Part shown: piece by piece, positions 41,571 to 50,380 of the stretch | How the letters are laid out: the number at the start of each line of letters is the position of its first letter | How positions within the stretch are numbered: the first letter of the stretch is position 1 | Source: Mycobacterium conspicuum | GTDB lineage: Bacteria > Actinomycetota > Actinomycetes > Mycobacteriales > Mycobacteriaceae | NCBI RefSeq assembly: GCF_010730195.1 | Contig: NZ_AP022613.1 | Coordinates: forward strand, 4,464,001-4,528,000 | Direction: 5' to 3' | DNA: 64,000 nt | Translations under genes and position numbers: made by a program | Notes under the pieces: model-generated | The model's database searches: none | Told to the model about the DNA's origin: nothing | The model's input: only the letters and a program-made list of their open reading frames with translations

Positions 41571-42721
41571 GCGAACCGCACCTTCGGGGTCAGGGTGACC
41601 AGGATGTCGAGATATGTTCGCAGCGCGCCCGCGAGCGGGCCGGGAACCAAATTCACCAATCTCAAGGTGGGCCGCGCGATCGGCGGAGTCACCGCGCGGG
41701 CCAGCCGCCGGATGCGCAGCGCGTCGCCGCCGGCCCACACCGGATCGGTGTCGGCGAGGTGATGGGGATCCTCCAACGCGTTGACCGGCCGCGGCGGTTG
41801 GTTCGTCTGCGCCAGGGCCCGTTCGATCGCATCCTCGACGCCCAGCAGCCCCCCGGGCGGATCGGGCACCCGGTCCCGCAGGCCGCTGCCGGAAGCCACC
41901 ATCGGATGATCGAGCGACTCGACCAGGTCACCGGCCAGCCCTTGGGGCACCGGCAGCGCGACCCCGGTGATCAGCGACGCCACCGCCGTGTCGATCGGCA
42001 CCCGCACACTCGCGTGCCACCGGCCGGAGATGCGCGCGTAGGTCTTGAGCAGGGCGCGGTAGGACGTGGTGTCCGGCCCGGCGATGTCGTATTCGCCGGC
42101 CGGCACCTGCTCGGGGTCGGCGGCGGCGACCAGGTAGTACAGCACGTCGCGGATGGAGATGGGTTCGATCGGGTTGTCCATCCAGCCGGGCATCGGCATG
42201 ACCGGGAACCGGTCGCCGACGTAGCGCATCATCTCGAACGATGTCGATCCGGCGCCGATGATGATCGCCGCGCCCAGCCACACCAGCTCCGGGCCGCCCT
42301 CGATTGTCAGGGCCTCGGCCACTTCGGCCCGGCTGGTCAGGTGTTGCGACAGCACGTCGTCATGGGGCACGAAGCCACCCAGGTAGACGATGCGCTGCAC
42401 ACCGGCATCGCGGGCCGCGGCCGCGACATTGGCCGCGGCGGTTCGGTCGGCGTCGCGGAAGCCGGGCTGACCAATCCCGTGCACCAGGTAATACACCACG
42501 TCGACCGGGCCGGCGGCGTCGCGCGACAGGGCAAACGCCGAGTGCGCCGACACCTCGTCGGAGGCGTCGAGGCTGACCGGTATGACGTCGTCGAACCAGC
42601 CGAAGCGCTTGAGGCGGGCCGGGTTTCGGCTGGCCGCCACAACCTGATGGTTGTCCGCCAACAACGCGGTGACAAGGCGCGATCCCACATAGCCGGTGGC
42701 GCCGGTGACCAGAATCCGCAC
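41567..42721 (-). CDS. NAD(P)-binding epimerase-like protein
   Basis: The 384-residue extended SDR has VTGATGYVGSRL (residues 5-16), the DVVYYLVHGIGQPGF segment and RIVYLGGFVPHDD. The parallel region IEPISIRDVLYYLVAAADPE is shared with the gene at 39557-40885. The two proteins are clearly paralogous along their first 300 residues, both with VVYYLVH and (F/S)FEMMRY/SFEMIRH segments. This one ends near residue 384 without the SRPBCC-like region. The substrate is unknown; the family name of sugar epimerase is historic. It is followed by the coupled CPBP protease gene. Confidence 0.8.
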   Translation of the reverse strand: MRILVTGATGYVGSRLVTALLADNHQVVAASRNPARLKRFGWFDDVIPVSLDASDEVSAHSAFALSRDAAGPVDVVYYLVHGIGQPGFRDADRTAAANVAAAARDAGVQRIVYLGGFVPHDDVLSQHLTSRAEVAEALTIEGGPELVWLGAAIIIGAGSTSFEMMRYVGDRFPVMPMPGWMDNPIEPISIRDVLYYLVAAADPEQVPAGEYDIAGPDTTSYRALLKTYARISGRWHASVRVPIDTAVASLITGVALPVPQGLAGDLVESLDHPMVASGSGLRDRVPDPPGGLLGVEDAIERALAQTNQPPRPVNALEDPHHLADTDPVWAGGDALRIRRLARAVTPPIARPTLRLVNLVPGPLAGALRTYLDILVTLTPKVRFA

Positions 42722-42757
42722 CCATCCAACCTAGCCCGATGAGGACGAGTCCAAACC

Positions 42758-43282
42758 TCAGCCGCTCGCCTCCCGGTGCACATCGAGCAACCGCCGGTAC
42801 ACCTCGGCGTTGTACCGGTTGTTCGCGGCCTCGGCCGCGCTGAGCTCGCGCTGCACGCGACCCGGCACCCCCGTCACCAACGACCGGGCCGGGATCACCA
42901 TGCCCTGCGGGACCAGCGCGCCGGCCGCCACCAGCGCGCCGGCGCCGACCTGCGCGCCGTTGAGGACGACCGCGCCGGCGCCGATCAGCGCGTCGTCTTC
43001 GACGGTGCAGCCGTGCACGACGGCGTTGTGGCCCACCGTCACGCCGGAACCGATGCGCACCGGGAATTCCTTGTCGACGTGCACGGTCACCCCGTCCTGA
43101 ATGTTGCTGCCGAACCCGACCTCGATCTGTTCGGCTTCGGCTCGCAGCGTTGCCGAGTACCACACGCTGACCCGGGCGGCCAGGACAACCTGCCCGATGA
43201 CACTGGCGGTGGGCGCCACCCAGGATTCGGCGTGCAGTTGGGGAGTGTGGCCTCGAATCGAGACGATCAGCGGCGCAGACAT
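42758..43282 (-). CDS. Gamma-carbonic-anhydrase-like left-handed beta-helix protein
   Basis: The 174-residue protein has hexapeptide repeats typical of a left-handed beta-helix (SVIGQVVLAARVSVWYSATL, GAGAVVLNGAQVGAGALVAA). The three zinc-binding histidines of gamma carbonic anhydrases are His68 (TVHVDKE), His85 (VGHNA) and His90 (VVHGC), in the expected spacing. Many such proteins lack carbonic anhydrase activity and bind CoA derivatives instead. It is upstream of the paralogous SDR gene in the same orientation with 36 bp between, and divergent from the polyketide synthase operon. Confidence 0.9.
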   Translation of the reverse strand: MSAPLIVSIRGHTPQLHAESWVAPTASVIGQVVLAARVSVWYSATLRAEAEQIEVGFGSNIQDGVTVHVDKEFPVRIGSGVTVGHNAVVHGCTVEDDALIGAGAVVLNGAQVGAGALVAAGALVPQGMVIPARSLVTGVPGRVQRELSAAEAANNRYNAEVYRRLLDVHREASG

Positions 43283-43340
43283 GGCCTGATCGTAGGCGTT
43301 CGCTTTGAACCCATCCGCCGGCGACGACGTAACCCCCTAC

Positions 43341-44459
43341 ATGAATACATTCACAGGGGGGGATTCGGCGGGGGCCGGTTCCAAAAGACCGGCACCAACC
43401 ACAAACACAGCAGATCCGTTCGTCGCGGGAGTTGCTGTCAAGTTTCCGCCGAACCGGTACACGCAAAAGGAGGCCATCCGGGCGCTGACGGATTTCGCCG
43501 GCCCGGAGTTTCAGCGGTTCGCGATGAGCAGCGGGGTTGAGTTCCGGAATATCGCGCTGCCGCTGTCGCGCTACCGCGAGCTCGACGGCTTCACCGACGC
43601 CAACGACGCCTACATCGAGGTGGCTCTCGACCTGGCCGAGCAGGCGCTGCTGGCCGCGCTGGACCAGGCCAAGGTGAAGGCGTCGGAGATCGACATCATC
43701 TTCTCGACGACCGTCACCGGCCTGGCCGTGCCCACGCTGGAGGCGCGGCTGGCCGCCCGCGTCGGGCTGCGCCCGGACGTCAAACGCATTCCCCTGTTCG
43801 GCCTGGGCTGCGTCGCCGGCGCGGCCGGGACGGCGCGCATGCACGACTACCTGCGCGGCTATCCCGACCAGGTCGCCGCGCTGATCGCGGTAGAGCTGTG
43901 CTCGCTGACCATCCAGCGCAAGGACACCTCGATGGCCAACCTGGTCGCTACCAGCCTGTTCGGTGACGGCGCCGCGGCCGTCATCGCCAAGGGCGGCGCC
44001 CGCTCGGGCGGGAGTTCGCGCGCCACGGGCCCCCGGGTGCTGGCGACCCGTAGCCGCATTTACCCCGACACCGAAGAGGTCATGGGGTGGCGGATCGGCA
44101 GCGAGGGCTTCCGGATCGTCTTGTCGGTCGACGTGGCGACCGTGACCGAGAAATACGTGGGCGAAGACGTCCGCGGGTTCCTGGAAGACCACGGACTGAC
44201 CCCCGAAGACGTGAGCACCTGGGTTTGCCACCCCGGCGGCCCGCGGGTGATCGAGGCGGTCGAGCACGCGCTGGACCTGCCCGACTCGGCCCTGGATCAC
44301 ACGCGAAACTCGTTGCGCAGCAACGGCAATTTGTCTTCGGTGTCGGTGCTGGACGTGCTTCGGGCCAACATGGCCGACCCGCCCGCGCCGGGTTCGATCG
44401 GGCTTATGATCGCGATGGGTCCGGCCTTCTGCTCGGAACTCGTGCTGCTGGCCTGGTGA
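43341..44459 (+). CDS. Type III polyketide synthase (chalcone/alkylresorcinol synthase fold)
   Basis: Starting from the ATG at 43341 the protein has 372 residues. All three catalytic residues are present: Cys157 in FGLGCVAGA, His297 in WVCHPGGPRV and Asn328 in LRSNGNLSSV. The fold extends through LFGDGAAAVIAKGG and ends AMGPAFCSELVLLAW. Type III synthases condense a CoA starter with malonyl-CoA; those in mycobacteria (Pks18 and relatives) take long-chain starters to give alkylpyrones or alkylresorcinols. Followed 30 bp later by an ICMT-like methyltransferase coupled to an FAD oxidoreductase, it resembles the srsABC operon. The start codon is uncertain; a TTG at 43305 is in frame. Confidence 0.92.
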   Translation: MNTFTGGDSAGAGSKRPAPTTNTADPFVAGVAVKFPPNRYTQKEAIRALTDFAGPEFQRFAMSSGVEFRNIALPLSRYRELDGFTDANDAYIEVALDLAEQALLAALDQAKVKASEIDIIFSTTVTGLAVPTLEARLAARVGLRPDVKRIPLFGLGCVAGAAGTARMHDYLRGYPDQVAALIAVELCSLTIQRKDTSMANLVATSLFGDGAAAVIAKGGARSGGSSRATGPRVLATRSRIYPDTEEVMGWRIGSEGFRIVLSVDVATVTEKYVGEDVRGFLEDHGLTPEDVSTWVCHPGGPRVIEAVEHALDLPDSALDHTRNSLRSNGNLSSVSVLDVLRANMADPPAPGSIGLMIAMGPAFCSELVLLAW

Positions 44460-44489
44460 CCGGCTCGGCGAGCCTGGGATAGTAGATCC

Positions 44490-44990
44490 ATGTATTACCT
44501 GTTGATCCTCGCGGTCGGCATCGAGCGCGTGGCCGAACTGGTGGTATCCAAGCGAAACGCCGAGTGGTCTTTCGCCCAGGGCGGCAAGGAGTTTGGCCGC
44601 ACGCACTACGTCGTGATGGTCGCCATCCACACCGCGCTGCTGGTGGGCTGCGTCATCGAGCCGTGGGCGCTGCACCGCCCGTTCATCGGCTGGCTCGGCT
44701 GGCCGATGCTCGGTGTGGTGGTGCTGAGCCAGGCACTGCGCTGGTGGTGCATCACCACGCTGGGCCGACGCTGGAACACCCGGGTGATCGTGTTGCCGCA
44801 CGCGCCGTTGGTGCGCGAGGGCCCCTATCGCTGGCTGCACCACCCGAACTATGTTGCAGTGGTGGCCGAAGGGTTCGCGCTGCCGCTGGTGCACACCGCA
44901 TGGCTGACCGCAACCGTTTTCACGTTCGCGAACGCGTGGCTGCTGTCGGTGCGTCTGCGAGTGGAGAACCAAGCGTTGGGTTACACGTGA
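44490..44990 (+). CDS. ICMT-like membrane methyltransferase (Rv1139c-like; SrsB/BpsB type)
   Basis: The 166-residue membrane protein has about four hydrophobic segments and the isoprenylcysteine carboxyl methyltransferase motif LVREGPYRWLHHPNYVAVVA near residue 110. Besides the prenyl-protein enzymes, this fold includes BpsB (B. subtilis, alkylpyrone O-methylation) and SrsB (S. griseus, alkylresorcinol methylation), both encoded beside type III synthases. Position here, between the PKS and the FAD oxidoreductase, makes O-methylation of a phenolic or pyrone lipid the best inference. Its stop overlaps the next start (GTGA). Confidence 0.88.
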   Translation: MYYLLILAVGIERVAELVVSKRNAEWSFAQGGKEFGRTHYVVMVAIHTALLVGCVIEPWALHRPFIGWLGWPMLGVVVLSQALRWWCITTLGRRWNTRVIVLPHAPLVREGPYRWLHHPNYVAVVAEGFALPLVHTAWLTATVFTFANAWLLSVRLRVENQALGYT

Positions 44991-46003
44991 GCACCTTCGA
45001 TGCCGACCTGCTGATCGTCGGGGGCGGTCCCGCGGGGCTGGCCACCGCGCTGCACGCGCGTCGGCACGGGCTTTCGGTGATCGTGGCCGAGCCGCGGGAA
45101 GGCCCGATCGACAAGGCCTGCGGCGAGGGACTGATGCCCGGCGGATTGGCCGAGCTGACCGCACTGGGCGTGGACCCGGTCGGTATGCCCTTTCGCGGAA
45201 TCGCCTATGTGAGTGAACGTCAGCGCGCCGAGGCGCGGTTTCGCACCGGGCCGGGCCGCGGCGTGCGCCGCACCACGCTGCATGCAGCGTTGGAGGCGCA
45301 CGCGAAAGAGCAAGACACCGAATGGATTCGAACGCGGGTGACCGGCGTCGAGCAGGACGCAAACGGGGTGACGGCCGCGGGTGTGCGCGCGAAGTGGTTG
45401 GTGGCCGCCGACGGGCTGCACTCGGCGGTGCGGCGCTCCGTCGGGATCACGGCGACGGCCGGGACACCGCGGCGCTACGGGGTGCGTTGGCACTACCGGG
45501 TGCCGGTGTGGTCGGAGTTCGTCGAAGTGTATTGGTCCCGTTGGGGTGAGGCCTACGTGACACCGGTCGAACCCGACCTGGTCGGGGTCGCCATCCTGTC
45601 GGGCGGACGACCCGACCTCGCCTGGTTCCCGCGATTGGCCGAACACCTGCAGGGTGCCAGTAACGGCCACCCACGCGGCTGCGGCCCACTGCGACAAGTG
45701 GTTTCGCGCCGGGTCGCCGGACGCGTGCTGTTGGTGGGCGACGCGGCGGGCTACGAGGACGCCCTGACCGGGGAGGGCATCAGCCTGGCCGTCAAGCAAG
45801 CCGGCGCGGTGGTCAACGCCATCGTCGATGACACCCCGGCGTCGTATGAGGTTGCGTGGCAACGGGTTACCCGCAATTACCGGCTGCTCACCCGCGGGCT
45901 GGTGCTGGCCACCACCCCGCGCGCGGTCCGACGCGCCGTCGTTCCGGCGGGCGCACGACTACCCAAGGTGTTCGGGCGCGCGGTGAACATCCTGGCGAGC
46001 TGA
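44987..46003 (+). CDS. FAD-dependent oxidoreductase (Rv1138c-like; SrsC or geranylgeranyl-reductase-like)
   Basis: The 338-residue protein starts at a GTG overlapping the methyltransferase stop (44987-44990). It has LLIVGGGPAGLATALHARRH (residues 7-26), an AEPREGPIDKACGEGLMPGG segment, and the FAD ribityl motif LLVGDAAGYEDALTGEGI near residue 250. This matches the geranylgeranyl reductase and aromatic hydroxylase group of the PHBH superfamily. SrsC of S. griseus hydroxylates the phenolic lipid ring, so ring oxidation of the PKS product to a quinol or quinone is inferred. It is convergent with the enoyl-CoA hydratase gene three bases away, so terminator signals must lie within coding sequence. 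Confidence 0.87.
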   Translation: MSTFDADLLIVGGGPAGLATALHARRHGLSVIVAEPREGPIDKACGEGLMPGGLAELTALGVDPVGMPFRGIAYVSERQRAEARFRTGPGRGVRRTTLHAALEAHAKEQDTEWIRTRVTGVEQDANGVTAAGVRAKWLVAADGLHSAVRRSVGITATAGTPRRYGVRWHYRVPVWSEFVEVYWSRWGEAYVTPVEPDLVGVAILSGGRPDLAWFPRLAEHLQGASNGHPRGCGPLRQVVSRRVAGRVLLVGDAAGYEDALTGEGISLAVKQAGAVVNAIVDDTPASYEVAWQRVTRNYRLLTRGLVLATTPRAVRRAVVPAGARLPKVFGRAVNILAS

Positions 46004-46005
46004 AG

Positions 46006-46806
46006 TTAACGCGCCTTCCAGACCGGTTCGCGCTTCTCGGCGAACGCCAACGGTCCCTCCCTGGCGTCCTCGGACTTGATCAGCGAACGCATCTCGTTCA
46101 TGGTGCGCCGCCAGCCCGCTTCGTCGGCCGTGATGACGCCGTCGTCGACGCCATACGCGATGCGCTTACTGGCCTGCACCGACAGCGGGGCGTTGACGGT
46201 GATGCGGGCCGCCAGCGCCAGCGCCGCGTCCAACACGGTGTTGTCCGGACCCTCCTTGACCACCTGGTTGATCAGGCCCCATTCCCAGGCGTCGGAGGCG
46301 GTCAGCGGCTCACCGGTCATCAGCAGCTCCATCGCCACCTTTTGGGGCAGCTGGTTCACGATCCGGAAGACCCCACCGGCGGCGGCGACCAGCCCGCGCT
46401 TGACCTCCGGCAGCCCGAACTGGGCCAGCTCGTGGGCCACCACCAGGTCGCTGGCCAGCGCCAATTCGGTACCCCCGCCCAGTGCGGTGCCGTTGACCGC
46501 GGCGATGGTGGGCTTGTCGATGAAGTGCTGCACGTAACCGGCGAAGCCCCACTCGGGGTGTTCGGGATGGTAGAGGTTTTCCCGGCGCGCGATGGCCTTG
46601 AGATCCGCTCCGGCGCAAAACGACTTGTCGCCCGCGCCGGTGATCACCACGGCACGCACGTCGGGGTCGCGCTGCGCCTCCTCCAGCGCGTTGCCGACAC
46701 CGATGCTCACCGCGGCGTTGACCGCGTTGCGGGCCTCGGGCCGGTTGATGGTGATGATCAGGACGTTGCCGGAGCGGTCGACCAGGACCGCGTCAGCGTC
46801 CGTCAC
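46006..46806 (-). CDS. Enoyl-CoA hydratase
   Basis: The 266-residue crotonase-fold protein has the full hydratase set: SFCAGADLKAIARREN (oxyanion), NGTALGGGTELALASDLVVA with the first glutamate, and LPEVKRGLVAAAGGVFRIVN with the second. It adds water to trans-2-enoyl-CoA in beta-oxidation. The ATG overlaps the thiolase stop (46803-46806), making the pair translationally coupled. It is the last gene of the leftward arm that begins at 54827. Confidence 0.93.
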   Translation of the reverse strand: MTDADAVLVDRSGNVLIITINRPEARNAVNAAVSIGVGNALEEAQRDPDVRAVVITGAGDKSFCAGADLKAIARRENLYHPEHPEWGFAGYVQHFIDKPTIAAVNGTALGGGTELALASDLVVAHELAQFGLPEVKRGLVAAAGGVFRIVNQLPQKVAMELLMTGEPLTASDAWEWGLINQVVKEGPDNTVLDAALALAARITVNAPLSVQASKRIAYGVDDGVITADEAGWRRTMNEMRSLIKSEDAREGPLAFAEKREPVWKAR

Positions 46807-47948
46807 AGCAATTCCACGATGGTGGCGTTGGCCTGGCCGCCGCCCTCACACATCGTCTGCAGGCCGTACCGAATCCCCTTGTCCCGCATGTGATAAAGCA
46901 GCGTGGTCATCAGGCGCGCCCCCGAACCGCCCAGCGGGTGGCCGAGCGCGATGGCGCCGCCGTTGGGGTTGAGCTTCTTCTCGTCGGCGCCGATGTCCTT
47001 AAGCCACGCCAGCGGCACCGGCGCGAACGCCTCGTTGACCTCATACGCCCCGATGTCGCCGATGCTCAGGCCGGATTTCTTCAGCACCTTCTGGGTGGCC
47101 GGGATCGGCGCGGTGAGCATGATCACCGGGTCGGCCGCGGCCAGCGTCGCGGTGTGCACCCTAGCGAGCGGCTTGAGCCCCAATTCCTTTGCCTTCTCGG
47201 CGGACATGAACAGGAGCGCCGCCGAACCGTCGGAGATCTGCGAGGAGTTGCCGGCGTGGATCACGCCGTCCTCCTTGAACGCCGGCTTGAGCGAGGCCAT
47301 CTTCTCCATCGGGGTGCCGCGGCGGATGCCTTCGTCCTTGAGGACTACGTTGCCGTCCTGATCCTTGATGCCGACGATCTGGTCGTCAAAGGCACCCGAA
47401 TCCTGTGCGGCGGCGGCCTTTTCGTGTGAGCCCAGGGAGAACTCGTCCAGCGCGGTGCGGTCGAGTCCCCACTGCTCGGCGATCATCTCGGCGCCGATGC
47501 CCTGGTTGGGCGTCTGCTGGTAGCGGTCCTTGAAGCCCCGCGGGTACGGGTTGCCGCCGTTGGCCAGCGACGCCCCCATCGGGGTCCGCGACATCGACTC
47601 CACACCGCCGGCCACCACGACGTCGTAGTGCCCGGCCACCACGCCGGCCGCGGCGAAATGGATGGACTGCTGGCTGGAGCCGCACTGGCGGTCGACGGTC
47701 ACGCCCGGGACGCTCTCCGGCCAGCCCGCCGCCAGCAGCGCGGTGCGGCCGATGTCCAGGGCCTGCTCGCCGGCCTGGCTGACGCAGCCCCAGATCACGT
47801 CGTCGACGAGCCCGGGGTCGATGCCGGCCCTGTTCACCAAACCGTTGAGCACCTGCGCGGACAGGTCGGCCGGGTGCACGCCGGACAGCCCGCCGTTGCG
47901 CTTGCCGATCGGTGAACGTACAGCCTCGACAATGACGGCTTCAGCCAT
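46803..47948 (-). CDS. Acetyl-CoA acyltransferase (thiolase)
   Basis: The 381-residue protein has a complete thiolase active site: nucleophile Cys89 (VDRQCGSSQQS), His337 (ALGHPLGGSGARL) and Cys367 (TMCEGGGQAN). It cleaves 3-ketoacyl-CoA to acyl-CoA plus acetyl-CoA; the YEVNEAFAPVPLAWLKDIG segment is standard. It forms the last step of the beta-oxidation set in this cluster, coupled to the enoyl-CoA hydratase. It is separated from the upstream esterase-like gene by 108 bp, so a secondary promoter is possible. Confidence 0.94.
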   Translation of the reverse strand: MAEAVIVEAVRSPIGKRNGGLSGVHPADLSAQVLNGLVNRAGIDPGLVDDVIWGCVSQAGEQALDIGRTALLAAGWPESVPGVTVDRQCGSSQQSIHFAAAGVVAGHYDVVVAGGVESMSRTPMGASLANGGNPYPRGFKDRYQQTPNQGIGAEMIAEQWGLDRTALDEFSLGSHEKAAAAQDSGAFDDQIVGIKDQDGNVVLKDEGIRRGTPMEKMASLKPAFKEDGVIHAGNSSQISDGSAALLFMSAEKAKELGLKPLARVHTATLAAADPVIMLTAPIPATQKVLKKSGLSIGDIGAYEVNEAFAPVPLAWLKDIGADEKKLNPNGGAIALGHPLGGSGARLMTTLLYHMRDKGIRYGLQTMCEGGGQANATIVELL

Positions 47949-48056
47949 GATGGGGTCTCCTTTGACACTGATTCTTTGCGTCGATTGTCGACCAACGCGT
48001 TGGGCGGGCGGGCGGCGGGGTGGCTTTCTTAGCTCGGCTAGCTGAAACGCACCGGG

Positions 48057-48782
48057 CTAGCCCGGCTGGGACGCCACCTGCATCAACTTTTCGGCCACCC
48101 AGTCCGGCGCGGTGATCATCATGTCGTGGCCGGTGTCGAGATCCCACACCCGACCGTCGGCCTTCCGCCGCAGGCCCTCCACATCGCGCCAGTACATGTA
48201 CTTCGTGGTGCACAGATGCGACTGCGGGATCCGGGCGAGCGCGGCCTGATTGGTCAGCCGCAGCGGCTGCTCGAAGCATTTCCACGGGTGCGGCGTCAAC
48301 CGCGCTTTCATCCACTCGAACTGGACAGGGTCGCGGACCCCGTAGTGGCGCACCGCGTTATCGGTTGGGTACAAACACATTTCGACACCGTCGACGATGC
48401 GGCTCTGGGCGCGCGCCGCGGCCATCATCTCGGGAGCCTGGTCGACGAGCGTCTCGCCGTCGGCCGGTGTCGCGGCGTCAAGGTAGACGAGATGGCCGAC
48501 GCGGTCCGGCGCGCGGTCGGCGGCGCCGGTGATCACCATGCCCCCGTAGCTGTGGCCGACCAGGATCACGTCGCGCAGGTCCTCGAAATGCAACAGGTTG
48601 ACGATATCCGTGATATGACAGTCCAAGTCGACGCCGGCGGCGAACAGATGTGCGCGCTCCCCCAGTCCGGTCAGCGACGGCGCGTACACCTCGTGGCCGG
48701 CCGAGCGCAGCAGCCGCGCGACCGGTTGATAGCACCAGCCGCCGTGGCCGCCACCGTGCACCAAGACATAGGTGGCGGCCAT
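48057..48782 (-). CDS. Alpha/beta-fold hydrolase, plant methylesterase/MES-like
   Basis: The 241-residue protein has the oxyanion segment VHGGGHGGWCYQPVARLL (residues 8-25) and nucleophile Ser78 in LVGHSYGGMVITGAA. The catalytic histidine is in WDLDTGHDMMITAPDWVA near residue 220. The HGGGHGGWCY pattern recalls plant methylesterase and hydroxynitrile-lyase-like proteins, which act on small esters, but bacterial substrates are unknown. It is 21 bp downstream of the aldehyde dehydrogenase gene in the same leftward arm. A 14-bp palindrome CCGGGCTAGCCCGG covers its stop codon. Confidence 0.88.
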   Translation of the reverse strand: MAATYVLVHGGGHGGWCYQPVARLLRSAGHEVYAPSLTGLGERAHLFAAGVDLDCHITDIVNLLHFEDLRDVILVGHSYGGMVITGAADRAPDRVGHLVYLDAATPADGETLVDQAPEMMAAARAQSRIVDGVEMCLYPTDNAVRHYGVRDPVQFEWMKARLTPHPWKCFEQPLRLTNQAALARIPQSHLCTTKYMYWRDVEGLRRKADGRVWDLDTGHDMMITAPDWVAEKLMQVASQPG

Positions 48783-48803
48783 GGTCCCTGCTCGACTCGC
48801 GAC

Positions 48804-50288
48804 TTAGACCGCGGGGTAGGCGACGGACTTGATCTCGGTGTACTGGTCGAAGCCGGCGACACCGTTCTGCCGTCCCACGCCGCTCTCCTTATAGCCGCCG
48901 AACGGGGTGTCGGCGCCGTACGGCGCGCCGCCGTTGACACCCATGAAGCCGGCCTTGATGCGGCGGGTCACCGACAGCGCACGCTCGAGCGTGCCGGCAA
49001 ACACGTTGCCCGCCAACCCGTACACGCTGTCGTTGGCGATCCGGATCGCGTCCTCCTCGTCCTCGAACGGGATGACCGACAGCACCGGACCGAAGATCTC
49101 CTCCTGCGCGATCGTCATCTTGTTGTCGACGTTGGTGAACAGCGTGGGCCGGATGTAATAACCCTTGTCGAAACCGGTGGGCGCATCGGGGCCGCCGACC
49201 AGCGCGGTCGCACCCTCCTCGACACCCTTCTTGATGTAGCCCGTCACCCGGTCGAACTGGCGTTGCGAAATCACCGGCCCGCACAGCGTTCCCGGGTCCT
49301 GGGGGTCGGCGCAGGTGACGTTCTCGTAGATGTTCTTCAGGATCTCCACGCCCTCGTCGTAGCGGGACCGCGGCAGCAGCAGCCGGGTGGGGTTGGCGCA
49401 ACCCTGACCGGCGTGCATGCACGGCGCGATGCCCACCATGCAGGCCGTGCCGAAGTCGGCGTCCTCCAGCACGATCGTGGCCGACTTGCCGCCCAGCTCC
49501 AGGAACAGCCGCTTCATGGTGGCCGCGCCCTTTTCCATGATCCGCTTGCCGACCACGGTCGAGCCGGTGAACGAGATCAGGTCGACCTTCGGCGACAACG
49601 TAAGTTCTTCGCCCACAAAGTGATCCGACGCGGTGACGACGTTGACGACGCCGGCCGGGATGTCGGTCTTCTCGGCGATCAGCCGGCCCAGCCGGGTCGC
49701 GTTGAACGGGGTGTTGGGCGCGGGCTTGAGCACGACGGTGTTCCCGGTGCCCAGGGCCTGGCCGAGCTTGTTGAGGGTGACCTCGAAGGGGAAGTTCCAC
49801 GGCACGATGGCGCCGACGACGCCGACGGGCTCGCGCCACACCTTGCGGGTGGTCAGCGTGCCGGTCAGGCTGATCACCTTGTCGCCCAGGTCGGTCTCCC
49901 AGGCGTACTCGTCGATCAGCCGGGCCGGGTACTTCAGCCCGTCTTCGAGCGGGGCGTCCAGCTGGGGGCCGAAGGTGATCGCCCGCGGCGAACCGACCTC
50001 GAGGATCAGCTCCTCGCGCAGCTCGTCGATCTCGGACACGATCGCGTCGTGCAACTGCAACAGACAACGCTTGCGCAGCTCCTTGTTGGTCGACCAGTCG
50101 GTCTCGTCGAAGGCGCGCCGGGCGGCGTCGATGGCCCGGTGCATGTCCTCCTTGGACGCGTCCGCGACCTCGCCGAGCGGCTCCTCGGTGGCCGGGTTGA
50201 TGTTGGTGAAGGTGCCGGCCTGGCCATCGACCAGCTTGCCGTCGATCATCATCTTCGGCTCGAACCGGACCTTTACAGTGTCAGCCAT
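48804..50288 (-). CDS. NAD(P)-dependent aldehyde dehydrogenase
   Basis: The 494-residue protein is a full-length ALDH with the catalytic residues Asn165 (VPWNFPF), Glu264 (FLELGGKS) and Cys297 (AGQGCANPTR). The cofactor site includes FTGSTVVGKRI. It oxidises aldehydes to acids with NAD(P). It lies 92 bp after the P450 gene, so the pair can take an alkyl group via alcohol and aldehyde to the acid; the alcohol step could be the SDR upstream. A gap of this size allows a separate promoter. Confidence 0.95.
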   Translation of the reverse strand: MADTVKVRFEPKMMIDGKLVDGQAGTFTNINPATEEPLGEVADASKEDMHRAIDAARRAFDETDWSTNKELRKRCLLQLHDAIVSEIDELREELILEVGSPRAITFGPQLDAPLEDGLKYPARLIDEYAWETDLGDKVISLTGTLTTRKVWREPVGVVGAIVPWNFPFEVTLNKLGQALGTGNTVVLKPAPNTPFNATRLGRLIAEKTDIPAGVVNVVTASDHFVGEELTLSPKVDLISFTGSTVVGKRIMEKGAATMKRLFLELGGKSATIVLEDADFGTACMVGIAPCMHAGQGCANPTRLLLPRSRYDEGVEILKNIYENVTCADPQDPGTLCGPVISQRQFDRVTGYIKKGVEEGATALVGGPDAPTGFDKGYYIRPTLFTNVDNKMTIAQEEIFGPVLSVIPFEDEEDAIRIANDSVYGLAGNVFAGTLERALSVTRRIKAGFMGVNGGAPYGADTPFGGYKESGVGRQNGVAGFDQYTEIKSVAYPAV

Positions 50289-50380
50289 ATCTGTTCAGCT
50301 CTCTTTTGACGAGGCGCTGCTCAGAGCGCCGGGACGTGGACAGGCCATCCTCAAACTAGCCGATTAGCAAGCTCCCGTGT

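Noticed and set aside
42360..45362. An uninterrupted minus-strand frame of about 1000 codons opposite the polyketide synthase operon
   Set aside because: It is antisense to four well-supported genes, has low-complexity Arg/Ala/Gly composition and no domain pattern. Long antisense frames are common at this GC content.
48052..48065. Palindrome CCGGGCTAGCCCGG at the end of the esterase-like gene
   Set aside because: It is perfect but short, has no T tract on either side and covers a stop codon. In this GC-rich DNA it is weak evidence for a terminator.
50281..50300. A sequence ATATCTGTTC before the aldehyde dehydrogenase resembling the half-site of operators B and C
   Set aside because: Only one half matches; no second half with a two-base spacer is present, and it overlaps the start codon.
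48126..50309. A plus-strand frame of 727 codons opposite the hydrolase and aldehyde dehydrogenase genes
   Set aside because: It mirrors the codon pattern of the real genes and has no recognisable motif. The ALDH on the other strand has every catalytic residue.
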